From Methylibium sp965279545 (lineage in GTDB: Bacteria > Pseudomonadota > Gammaproteobacteria > Burkholderiales > Burkholderiaceae_C): DNA of 64,000 bases. The stretch covers positions 186,001 to 250,000 of the forward strand of contig NZ_OZ257250.1 in assembly GCF_965279545.1 (NCBI RefSeq), given 5' to 3'. The notes below the pieces were generated by a model. The model saw only the letters and a list, made by a program, of their open reading frames with translations, did no database searches and had not been told where the DNA came from. Made by a program: the position numbers and the translations under genes. Below, piece after piece: positions 24,795 to 32,177 of the stretch; position 1 is the stretch's first letter, and each line of letters begins with the position of its first letter.

Positions 24795-25514
24795 ATGACG
24801 GACATGCAGATCGTCAAGGTGGACCAGGGCGGCGTGAATGCGCGCATCCTCGCCAAGGAGACCAAGGCCGACTTTCGGCGTGTAGAGGCCGCCAGCCTGA
24901 AGATGCCGACGCGCTTCACCAGCGCCGAGGGCAAGCGCTTCTTCGTGCGGCTGTTCAACACCCAGCAGCTCAATGCTCACTTCATCTCCGTGATCGCGCG
25001 TACGCGACTGGGAGCAGACGACATCGCGCAGGTCGAGGCGGCGATACGCGCACAGACGGAGGCTGTGAGCGAGAAGCTCAATCTGGCGATTGATGGTGCC
25101 GAGGCTTTGTTCAAGGCGCACGGCATCACCAGTGCGGCGACTTACGACACCGTGCCGCTGGACGTCGAAGTGGGCGTGCTGTCGTCGAGCGGCCGGCGCT
25201 TCCTGGAGGTGCTGGGCAAACTGGATCAGCTGATGCCGTTGCTGCAGACGCTCGAGATCCACGAAGTGCTCTCCACGCAGCAGGTAGACATCCAGCGCGC
25301 CGCGCTGAAGCGCCAGGTGCGCGACGTGGCCAACGGCACGCGCAATTTCGCGATGGGTCTGCGGCGGCGGATGAATGCGCTGGCAGCTCATGAGTATGCG
25401 GAAGCTGAAGAGGGCGAGGTGACGTTGGAGCAGGCAACGTTGGACACCCCAGCCCTTGATGCGACCGCTGATGGTGCAGGAGACTGCGGCGCGCAGTTCG
25501 GCCAAGCGCCTTGA
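24795..25514 (+). CDS. AcaB/DUF1845 (PFL_4669-like) element regulator
   Basis: The 239-residue protein starts MTDMQIVKVDQGGVNARILA, with GGAG ten bases ahead. It matches the DUF1845 family of conjugative-element proteins, now associated with the AcaB regulator of IncC plasmids: TRFTSAEGKRFFVRLFNTQQ, DIAQVEAAIRAQTEAVSEKL and HGITSAATYDTVPLDVEVGV. AcaB-type proteins bind DNA and raise expression of the AcaCD activator. Here an FlhDC-type pair is present in the same element, so a similar cascade is plausible. It is on the opposite strand to the rest of the backbone. A longer frame upstream lacks a ribosome-binding site. Confidence 0.7.
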   Translation: MTDMQIVKVDQGGVNARILAKETKADFRRVEAASLKMPTRFTSAEGKRFFVRLFNTQQLNAHFISVIARTRLGADDIAQVEAAIRAQTEAVSEKLNLAIDGAEALFKAHGITSAATYDTVPLDVEVGVLSSSGRRFLEVLGKLDQLMPLLQTLEIHEVLSTQQVDIQRAALKRQVRDVANGTRNFAMGLRRRMNALAAHEYAEAEEGEVTLEQATLDTPALDATADGAGDCGAQFGQAP

Positions 25515-26009
25515 CGTGATTGAATCCAGCGAATAGCAGCGTGTGCCCACCGCATGGAATGGCGCCGCAGCATTCGCCATGCACAACGGCGGCACCTTCC
25601 AGGCGCTTGCGGGATTTTCGGCGCCGGCTGTCTTGAGCTGGCCCACCACTTCGACTAAGGTGTCAAGAAGTCGTCCGGCGTGGCGGCTCGCGCAGTCCGC
25701 GCGCACCTCCGCTGCTCCCGCAGCGGCGTCGCAGTCGATACCTGCCTTGCGTTGAACGGTTCCACGTGCATTCTGCGCATTGCGACGTGCCCGCGGATCG
25801 TGTTGCCGCCGCTCCCTGTACCTTCGGATGAGCCCTCGCCATGCTGCGGGTGGCTGCATCCGATCGCTCATCCCAGCACCGCGTGCCCGGAACGCCGACG
25901 GTGCGCTCTGGTGTTTCGCGTTCCTGGCGGCTCGCGCACTTCTGACCTATGCGGCCGCGAAAGAGCAGGTCATGTCTTTCATCGGTGAAAGCCGCGCCGA
26001 GACCAGATC
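25515..26009. other. Gene-free stretch between AcaB-like and AlpA-like genes
   Basis: Frames on both strands are short or merely antisense to the AcaB-like gene. I see no integrase fragment, tRNA or clear hairpin. It may hold the AlpA promoter. Confidence 0.4.
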
Positions 26010-26267
26010 ATGCCTAAGACTACTTCTATTCCTGCCACCGATGCCAAGGTGGTGCTTCCCGTATCCCGCGCCCCCTCCGTGCTGCCGGAGACGGGATTCC
26101 TGCGCCAGCCGCAGGTGCTGGCCTTCGTGCCCATTTCTAAGTCCACGCTGTGGCGGCGCATCCAGGCACGAACTTTTCCCGAGCCTGTGAAACTCTCCGA
26201 GCGAGTCACCGTCTGGCGGGCCGAGGACATTCGGCAATGGATCGCGCAGCAGTCGATCGCCTCTTGA
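26010..26267 (+). CDS. AlpA-family (MerR-like) excision/regulatory protein
   Basis: An 85-residue protein with the AlpA winged-helix pattern: ETGFLRQPQVLAFVPISKST, then LWRRIQARTFPEPVKLSERV and TVWRAEDIRQWIAQQS. AlpA-type proteins bind DNA near attachment sites and promote excision of prophages and conjugative elements, often by controlling the integrase. Here no integrase follows, so if this marks the right end of the element the integrase has been lost or lies at the other end. Start chosen at the ATG giving the usual short Ser/Pro leader. Confidence 0.8.
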   Translation: MPKTTSIPATDAKVVLPVSRAPSVLPETGFLRQPQVLAFVPISKSTLWRRIQARTFPEPVKLSERVTVWRAEDIRQWIAQQSIAS

Positions 26268-26642
26268 GCGTCGAGTTCGCCTTCAGTGCGTAGCAGACGG
26301 CGCAGGCCGGCACCGCGTCCTTCGTGAACTGTGGCCCTCCCCATCTTGAACTGCAGTGAGTCCAGTCGTCCGCGCGGGCGATGCTACGAATGCGAGGAAC
26401 AAAGCGCCGCGCGCCCGGCGGAGCGTCACTAGGCGAAGCTTGTTGCCCATGCCGCGCTCACTTTTGCGGCGTGGTCTGCTCAACTGGTGTCCCGATCAGC
26501 AAGATGGTTCAGCCGTGCGGATGAGGTGCAATGGGTGAGCGACGGAATAACAGGCAGCTTGTGTCAGACGCAGGAGGATTCGCCGCAAATCGAAACGGCG
26601 ATTGAACAGGTAGCCACCGCTATGCCGGCGAACCCGCAGCCT
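26268..26642. other. Boundary region to the right of the conjugative element
   Basis: No gene, tRNA or direct repeat recognised. The probable right edge of the element falls somewhere here, because the next genes are ordinary chromosomal types. Confidence 0.4.
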
Positions 26643-27020
26643 TCAGGACTGTGAGTCGAATTGAAAGACGCGCAGTTCCTGGTCGCAGCGGCAAGCCTTC
26701 GCGATCCGCGCGGCTCATGCGACCGCCTCCTCACGCGAGGGTAGTTCGAGCACGGTAAAGCCGCCGTCGAGCCGGGGCGCCCACGGGTAGCCACCCTCGG
26801 CGACTGCGCCGTCGGCCGAAACGAGCGCGGGCGGCACGGCTTCGTCGATGCCGCCGCCGAAGACGTAGACGCCGGCGGCCTTTGCCTCGTCGATCACGGC
26901 GTGCGAGTCGCGGCCCACCGCCTCCCAATCGCCGTCGGGCACGACCATTGCCGCACTGGGAAAGGAGATCAGGTACTTAGCCAAGGCGCCCCTTCTCTTT
27001 TGAAACTTGATGTCGGTCAT
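26643..27020 (-). pseudogene. YCII-family protein with premature in-frame stop
   Basis: The open part (to 26715) encodes YciI-like sequence: KYLISFPSAAMVVPDGDWEA, VFGGGIDEAVPPALV, then DGGFTVLELPSREEAVA and TGA. In the same frame, directly after the TGA, the reading continues AARIAKACRCDQELRVFQFD and ends at a second TGA at 26643. That is the normal C-terminus of the family, in which the interrupted position is usually Trp (EAxxWAA). A TGG-to-TGA change would explain it. The gene ends an ArsR-SRPBCC-SRPBCC-YCII operon, a common arrangement in which YCII proteins are small beta-alpha enzymes or binding proteins. Confidence 0.8.
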
Positions 27021-27045
27021 GAGGCATGTGTGCAGCCTCTAGGCG

Positions 27046-27501
27046 TCACTGAGCGCGGTTCTCGCACAGCGCCTTCAGTTTTTCCAGTGCCTTCGGCCAG
27101 GCTTCCGGCATGCTTTCGAAGTCCTCCGTGATGTCCTGGTCGGCAGTCAGCTTCGTTCCCTGCGGCGCGTCCGTGAGGGTGTAGTTCTCGTAGGCTGGCG
27201 CCCAAGCGCGGGTGGCTTCGCTGCTCGTGTCTTCAACGCCGTTGTCGGCGATGTAGCCGAGATGTCGGATCGAGATGAACTCGTTCGGTCTGCTCTCGGC
27301 GATCTCCGAGGTCACTCCATGCCCCTGCGGAGTCAAGAAGCGAATTCGCTGGCCCTTTTGCCACGAGCCTTCGAAGTACAGGCCCTCGCCGAAGGCCGAC
27401 GTCCACTGCCTGTAGCTCTCGGGGCCGACCAACACTTGGTAGACCTTGGATGCCGGTGCGGCAATGTCTATCGACCACTGAAGTCGCTTGAGTGCTGGCA
27501 T
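27046..27501 (-). CDS. SRPBCC (START/AHSA1-like) protein
   Basis: A 151-residue protein of the SRPBCC fold: LKRLQWSIDIAAPASKVYQV at the start (the first beta strand and helix), YRQWTSAFGEGLYFEGSW, then IAESRPNEFISIRHLGYIAD and the long C-terminal helix FESMPEAWPKALEKLKALCE. Such proteins form a hydrophobic ligand cavity. The ATG at 27501 is favoured over the longer frame because the first strand begins right after it. It is co-oriented with the second SRPBCC gene and the ArsR gene upstream. Confidence 0.85.
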   Translation of the reverse strand: MPALKRLQWSIDIAAPASKVYQVLVGPESYRQWTSAFGEGLYFEGSWQKGQRIRFLTPQGHGVTSEIAESRPNEFISIRHLGYIADNGVEDTSSEATRAWAPAYENYTLTDAPQGTKLTADQDITEDFESMPEAWPKALEKLKALCENRAQ

Positions 27502-27632
27502 GAGTTGCTCCGTTCGGCTTGCTGAAGACGCACTAAGGGGCCCGAGGGGCTTCGACTTCACGACGAGCGAGCTGCAACAGAATCGAAATCATCCGTGCGC
27601 GCGATCGCAGGTGCCGGAGCCCGATCGGCGAC

Positions 27633-28127
27633 TTATGACCGACCCTGGCTCGCGCCCATGGCGGCGAGGAGTTCGTCGAGTTGGTTGAACGTCTCGTCCA
27701 TCCCACTCGTGCTCCCGGAGCCAATGGCTTCGTCGAGCGCTTCCTTCGAGGGATAGAGGTCGTGCATGACGAGCAGCGTCTTGTCGGCTCTTTCCTCGAA
27801 CGTGACCGTGGTGACCTGCCCGTTGCCGCCCGCTTCCTCATTGGTCCAGACGAGGCGCGAAGGCGGCACTACTTCGAGGTATCTGCCGTGGAATGCCATG
27901 GGCTCCGGGGCAGCAGGGTGGCGGAACACGAGGCGGTACACGCCGCCCACGCGAACATCGAGCTCGCAGGAAAGCAGCGTCAGGCCAAACGACTTCGGGA
28001 CCCACCAACGTTGGAACAGCTCGGCCTTGGTCCACGCCTCGAACACGATGCGCGGCGGGGCATTGATGGTTCGCGTGACGACGAGCTCACGCTGGGACTT
28101 CCGCTCCACCGACGTTCGATTCTTCAT
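27633..28127 (-). CDS. SRPBCC (AHSA1-like) protein
   Basis: A 164-residue AHSA1-domain protein: ELVVTRTINAPPRIVFEAWT, FQRWWVPKSFGLTLLSCELD, DVRVGGVYRLVF and GRYLEVVPPSRLVWTNEEAG. These match the activator-of-Hsp90-like subgroup usually encoded next to ArsR regulators. The ATG at 28127 (MKNRTSVERK) is chosen; it lies 13 bases after the ArsR stop, which implies one transcript. The ligand is unknown. Confidence 0.88.
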   Translation of the reverse strand: MKNRTSVERKSQRELVVTRTINAPPRIVFEAWTKAELFQRWWVPKSFGLTLLSCELDVRVGGVYRLVFRHPAAPEPMAFHGRYLEVVPPSRLVWTNEEAGGNGQVTTVTFEERADKTLLVMHDLYPSKEALDEAIGSGSTSGMDETFNQLDELLAAMGASQGRS

Positions 28128-28140
28128 GGGGCTTGGCTGA

Positions 28141-28503
28141 CTACTTCTTTCTGCGTCCATCGACTCTCTCCTTGAGTTTCAATTCCTCGACAACCTTGTC
28201 CAACTCGTCGAAGCGTGCGTCCCAGAGCTGGCGGTACCTCTCAATCCACATCGCCTCTTCCTCCAGTCGACGCAGACCAAGCTTGCAGGTCCGCACGCGC
28301 CCGACCTTCTCCGTGGTGACGAGCCCCGCCTGCTCCAAGACGCCGACGTGCTTCTTCATGCCCGTGAGGGTCATGCGGAACTTCCCTGCCAGGTCCGTGA
28401 TGGAAGCGTCAGCGCGCCCGAGCTGCTCCAGAACGCCACGTCGGGTGGCGTCAGAGAGCGCGGCAAAGGAGGTATCCAGGTGGGTACTCATATACTGAAC
28501 CAT
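28141..28503 (-). CDS. ArsR-family transcriptional regulator
   Basis: A 120-residue winged-helix protein: DTSFAALSDATRRGVLEQLG, ADASITDLAGKFRMTLTGMK (recognition helix) and KHVGVLEQAGLVTTEKVGRV. It lacks the CxC metal site of ArsR proper and belongs to the subgroup paired with SRPBCC proteins, which often autoregulate. MVQYMSTHL is preferred as start because homologues begin with a similar MVxYxS peptide; the Met four codons later is possible. The first gene of the operon. Confidence 0.9.
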   Translation of the reverse strand: MVQYMSTHLDTSFAALSDATRRGVLEQLGRADASITDLAGKFRMTLTGMKKHVGVLEQAGLVTTEKVGRVRTCKLGLRRLEEEAMWIERYRQLWDARFDELDKVVEELKLKERVDGRRKK

Positions 28504-28741
28504 GTGGTTCACTATAGCGCTCGCAACGGCGGATTGCAAGAGGAGAGCCCGCAGAGCTTTAGGCCGCACGCCGCGGCTCAGTCGCTCGGACTCCTGACTG
28601 CAGATACGTGCCCGCCGCAGCAGGCATCTAGCGCGTGCAGCGGCACGCTGTTGCAGAAACCGGCGGTACCCGACTCTGAAGCGGTACGCACGGCCCACCC
28701 CTGAACTCGGTGCCAACGACCATGGACTCTGGGCCGGTCGC

Positions 28742-29170
28742 TTGCACGGAGCGAGCGCGCTGAGCAGCGCACCGCATCGATGGCACAGTGGTCTGCTGGA
28801 CGAGTTGCTGGTGCATTTCCCGGATCTCGAGCGTGAGCGGGATGCGCCGGCCGGCCGCCTGTCACAGGGGCACCGCCAGGCGCTGGAACTGGTGATGACC
28901 GTGTTGCCGGAGCCGCGGCTGCTGCTGCTTGATGAACCCTGTGCCGGTCTCTCGCCTGCCGAGACACACCACATGATCAAGGCTATCCAGGAGGCTGTGC
29001 GCCGCATCGGCGCCGCGGCGCTGTTGATCGAACACGACATCAGCGCGGTGGCTGCGATGGGCGGCGAGGTGTTCGTCTTCCACCAGGGGCGAAGTCTTGC
29101 GCAGGGCCCGCTCGCTCAGGTCCAGGCCGACCCCGTGGTACGGGCGGTCTACGCCGGGGAACACAAATGA
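28742..29170 (+). pseudogene. LivG/UrtD-type ABC ATPase, N-terminal half missing
   Basis: From about 28795 the frame reads LLDELLVHFPDLERERDAPA, then GRLSQGHRQALELVM (ABC signature), PRLLLLDEPCAGLSPAETHH (Walker B and D-loop) and AALLIEHDISAVAAMGGEVF (H-loop). The Walker A half is absent, and the sequence before it is not ABC-like. It therefore is the 3' part of a branched-chain amino-acid-type transporter ATPase. Its stop overlaps the next truncated gene by four bases, preserving the original operon order LivG-LivF. Confidence 0.85.
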
Positions 29171-29658
29171 TGGGTGCGTTCGCGTTCGAGCAGGTGGTCT
29201 GCGGTTCTGGCGACACGATGGTGGTCCGAGGCATCAGCGGCCGGGTGGACCCGGGGCGGGTCTTGGGCGTGCTTGGGCGAAACGGGGTCGGGAAGACCAC
29301 GTTGATGCGTGCGCTCTCCGGATTCTTGCCCTTGGCGGGCGGCCGAGCGACATGGCAGGGCCGAGATCTCGCAGGGGTTGAATCCCACCGCCGCCTCGGG
29401 CTGGGCATCGCCTACGCACTACAGGAGAACGTCGTGTTCGGCGAGTTGAGCGTCGCCGACAACCTTTGGCTACACCTGCCTGACCGCAACCCCGCGCGGT
29501 ACGCCGACGCATTCGCGAAGTTTCCGCTCCTGGTCAAGCGACTGACGCAGCGCTCCGGCAACCTGAGCGGTGGCGAACGCAAGCTGTTGTCGTTCGCCCG
29601 CTCGCTGGGCCTGGCGGCACCCATGACCCTGATCGGGGCGGGGGCGCTCGGCACCTAG
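29167..29658 (+). pseudogene. LivF-type ABC ATPase, C-terminal part missing
   Basis: The 163-residue frame has Walker A (VLGVLGRNGVGKTTLMRALS), the Q-loop (GIAYALQENVVFGELSVADN) and the signature (GNLSGGERKLLSFARSLGLA), then ends at PMTLIGAGALGT just before where Walker B Asp-Glu-Pro should be. Family members have about 235 residues. With the preceding gene broken at its 5' end, both genes flank what was one operon, and neither can make a working ATPase. Confidence 0.85.
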
Positions 29659-29856
29659 CCTAGTGCGCCGTCAAGCAACATCGGGACTCGCAGCGAGTGA
29701 TCGCGTGAGTGGCCGCGCGGCGCCAAAGGCCCCATCTGTTGTTCGAACGGCAGGGGCGGGCTCGTCGGCCTCGCGCGTTCCGCTGCCTTTCGGTAAGTGA
29801 TCAAGTGGTAAATTGAGAATCGAGCCCCGGGTTCGAATCTGCCGGAGGCTCGGCAG

Positions 29857-30543
29857 CTACTTCGTCGTGCGGGCCGCGCGCAATACGGTCGGCGCGCCTG
29901 CCAGAAACGCGTCGACGCGCATGTCGATGATGTGGTCCAGGCGCTTCGGGGTCGGGAGGTCGTAGATCCACTTGCGCACGCCGACATAGAAGATCGAGGC
30001 GTGCGTGGCCCAGACCAACTCTATCTCTTCTTCTAGATCATCTTCGGTCGCTGGCTCAGGTATGTCGTACTCGCGCCTCATCTCCTGGGCGATGACAAGC
30101 CAATGCCGCTCGCGGAGCCTGGCCAAGTACTTGCGGTTGATTCCCCGCTTCGAAAGGCCCGCGTACATGAATATCCGGACCCACTCGCCCCGGAGAACGA
30201 AGCGCGCGTAGTCCTTGAAGTAGCGCTTCAGGCGGGCATCAAGGGGGGTGCTTGAGTCCGAGAGCCACTCCTCCCACTCGGGGTTCCAGCGACGTACGAA
30301 CACTTCTTCATAGACCCGATCGACCAGCGCGTCCTTGCTCGGAAAGTACCGGTAGAGGAGAGACTGGGTAACGCCCAGTTCCTTGGCGAGATCTCTTGTG
30401 CTGGCCTCGAACCCGTTCGCGGCGAAGAACGCGATGGCTCTCTGCACGATCTGGTGCTCACGGTCTTCCGGGGAAAGTCGGCGCCGCCCCTGCCGCTCGA
30501 CTGGCTCGCTGGCGTGCGCGATCGGTTGCTCGACGGGTGCCAT
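29857..30543 (-). CDS. TetR-family transcriptional regulator
   Basis: A 228-residue protein with the TetR HTH at residues 28-72: QIVQRAIAFFAANGFEASTR, DLAKELGVTQSLLYRYFPSK. The ligand domain contains WVRIFMYAGLSKRGINRKYL and ends in a helix with VDAFLAGAPTVLRAAR. Similar to regulators of catabolic clusters. It faces away from the SDR gene; the 130-base divergent gap contains two copies of a palindrome that is probably its operator, so it likely represses itself and the catabolic array. Confidence 0.9.
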   Translation of the reverse strand: MAPVEQPIAHASEPVERQGRRRLSPEDREHQIVQRAIAFFAANGFEASTRDLAKELGVTQSLLYRYFPSKDALVDRVYEEVFVRRWNPEWEEWLSDSSTPLDARLKRYFKDYARFVLRGEWVRIFMYAGLSKRGINRKYLARLRERHWLVIAQEMRREYDIPEPATEDDLEEEIELVWATHASIFYVGVRKWIYDLPTPKRLDHIIDMRVDAFLAGAPTVLRAARTTK

Positions 30544-30563
30544 CAGTATTTCCCCTATTTAAT

Positions 30564-30606
30564 TGATCGGTCGATCACTTAGAATCCGTAACTGATCGGT
30601 CGATCA
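30564..30606. promoter_or_regulatory. Tandem TetR-type operator
   Basis: The 14-mer TGATCGGTCGATCA occurs twice, at 30564-30577 and 30593-30606, 29 bases apart. Each copy is a palindrome of two 6-base arms around a GT centre (TGATCG and CGATCA). This lies between the divergent TetR gene and the SDR gene, the expected place for the regulator to bind. Confidence 0.8.
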
Positions 30607-30673
30607 TCTACTGTACATCGATCGAGCGCCGGCTTGGTGCGGGCGCTTCATGTTCGGGAACTGAGAGGTCTTC

Positions 30674-31564
30674 ATGAGAGTGTTCATCACCGGTGCGGCC
30701 GGCTACATCGGCGGAACCGTAGCAACCGCCTTGCTCGCCGCAGGGTACCAAGTGTCAGGCTTGGTGCGGACCGAAGAGAAGGCGAACGCGCTGCGCGAAC
30801 GCGGAGTCACGCCCATCACTGGGTCGCTTGATGACGCCGAACTCTTGACGGCAAGCGCGCAGGCGGCGGACCTAGTGGTCAACGCCGCCAGCGCTGACCA
30901 CGCCGCTTCAGTCGTCACGTTGGTCACGGCCCTGGAGCGAAGTGGCAAGACCCTGATCCACACGTCGGGTTCATCCATCGTGGCAGATCATGCGGACGGT
31001 GAGTTCGGTCAATCGGGCGGGTACACCGAAGACGACTTCTTCGAGCCGGTGCCCTACAGAAGAGCGCGCGTGGACCTGAATCGATACGTCCGGCAAGCCG
31101 CGATCGACAAAGGCGTCCGAACCATCGTGATCTGTCCGGGAATGATCTACGGCACGGGGCGAGGGCTCAATCCTCACAGCGACCAGTTGCCGAAGCTCAT
31201 GGCCCTGTCGCAGCAGGTCGGTGCGGCGGTCTACTTCGGCAAGGGGCTGAACCGCTACTCCAATGTGCACGTCGATGACTTGGCAGATCTGTACCTGCTG
31301 GCCAACGTACGCGCGCCGGGCGGGGCGATCTACTTCGCAGAGAACGGGCACAACTCCTTCAAGGAGATTGCGGAGTTGATCTCCGCTGCATTGGGACTCA
31401 AGGGGACTGTCGGCCTCGATGTCGAAGATGTCCTGAAGCAATACGGCGAGGCCGGGCGCCTTGGGGTTGCTTCAAACAGTCTCATCAGCGCGAGCAATGC
31501 AAGGCGGATGGGATGGGTGCCCAGTCGGCCCTCCCTGGTCGACTACTTCCGGAGCCTGCGCTAG
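30674..31564 (+). CDS. NAD-dependent epimerase/dehydratase (extended SDR)
   Basis: The 296-residue protein has the extended-SDR nucleotide site MRVFITGAAGYIGGTVATAL (GxxGxxG), a DDAEL acidic loop, and VVNAASADHAASVVTLVTAL. The catalytic region reads SGSSIVADHADG then YRRARVDLNRYVRQAAIDKG, where the usual YxxxK is replaced by YRRAR, so the canonical Lys is not in place. RTIVICPGMIYGTGRGLNPH follows. Such proteins reduce or epimerise carbonyl substrates. A GAGAGG ribosome site precedes the ATG. First gene of the TetR-controlled array. Confidence 0.85.
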   Translation: MRVFITGAAGYIGGTVATALLAAGYQVSGLVRTEEKANALRERGVTPITGSLDDAELLTASAQAADLVVNAASADHAASVVTLVTALERSGKTLIHTSGSSIVADHADGEFGQSGGYTEDDFFEPVPYRRARVDLNRYVRQAAIDKGVRTIVICPGMIYGTGRGLNPHSDQLPKLMALSQQVGAAVYFGKGLNRYSNVHVDDLADLYLLANVRAPGGAIYFAENGHNSFKEIAELISAALGLKGTVGLDVEDVLKQYGEAGRLGVASNSLISASNARRMGWVPSRPSLVDYFRSLR

Positions 31565-31692
31565 TTGCGCCGCGGCCGCAACCCGATATGAGCGCCAACA
31601 GCTTGGCGGCCGATAGCGGAGCAACAGCCACGCAGCCGCAATGTGTTGAGCGTCGGAATCCCGGACATCGATTCGCAGAGAAGGAGACAGAC

Positions 31693-32115
31693 ATGAGTGC
31701 CTCAGCCAGCCCCGCAGACATCGTCAACGCGATGCACAGAGCATTCCGCGCGAGAGACCTGGACGCCATTGCCGCGTACTGGGCCGACGACATCCGGTAT
31801 GTGGCGCCTGATGTCGACGTCGTCGGCAAAGAGGCTCGGATCAGGGACGAGCAGGCGTGGCTGGGCGCATTCACGGACAACTACGTCGAAGTTCATGCCC
31901 TTGTCGAACAGGGCGACGAGGTCATGGAGTTCTGCACTCTGGGAGGCGTGCACACCGGTGCGCTGCCCCTGCCGGACGGCAGCGTGCTGCCGGCCACGAA
32001 CCGTCGCATCACCGGTGCGTTCGCTTCTCACTATCGGATCAAGGACGGCAAGGTCGTCTACCAGCAAATCATCTACGACAAGTTTGGGTTGCTCAAGCAA
32101 CTGGGCCTCGTTTGA
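31693..32115 (+). CDS. SnoaL-like (NTF2-fold) protein
   Basis: A 140-residue protein of the SnoaL/NTF2 fold: PADIVNAMHRAFRARDLDAI, AAYWADDIRYVAPDVDVVGK, IRDEQAWLGAFTDNYVEV and a C-terminal strand set with ITGAFASHYRIKDGKVVYQQ. Members isomerise, cyclise or hydrate ring compounds, or just bind them. The ATG at 31693 follows AAGGAG by six bases. It sits between the SDR and aldehyde dehydrogenase genes in the same direction. Confidence 0.82.
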   Translation: MSASASPADIVNAMHRAFRARDLDAIAAYWADDIRYVAPDVDVVGKEARIRDEQAWLGAFTDNYVEVHALVEQGDEVMEFCTLGGVHTGALPLPDGSVLPATNRRITGAFASHYRIKDGKVVYQQIIYDKFGLLKQLGLV

Positions 32116-32177
32116 ACCGAGTGGTCAGGACGTGATCGCTGCGTTCGCCGGCAATTGAACAACCAACGGGCATTCAC

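Larger units (their letters stand above)
13460..26267. mobile_element. Core of an SXT/IncC-like conjugative element, incomplete in window
   Basis: The stretch contains DUF4400, TraD, TraI_2, FlhC-like and FlhD-like activators, DUF932, a TOPRIM primase-like protein, a Bergerat ATPase, three small unknown proteins, an AcaB-like regulator and an AlpA-like regulator. The order TraI-TraD-DUF4400 and the FlhDC-type activators are hallmarks of SXT/R391 and IncC elements. There is no integrase, recombination directionality factor other than the AlpA candidate, oriT I can recognise, or type IV secretion gene cluster. Either these lie left of the window or the element is degraded. No direct-repeat attachment sites were found. 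Confidence 0.65.

Noticed and set aside
24774..25871. 365-codon minus-strand frame covering the AcaB-like gene
   Set aside because: Most is antisense of the AcaB-like gene, and the upstream part has no recognisable domain or start context.
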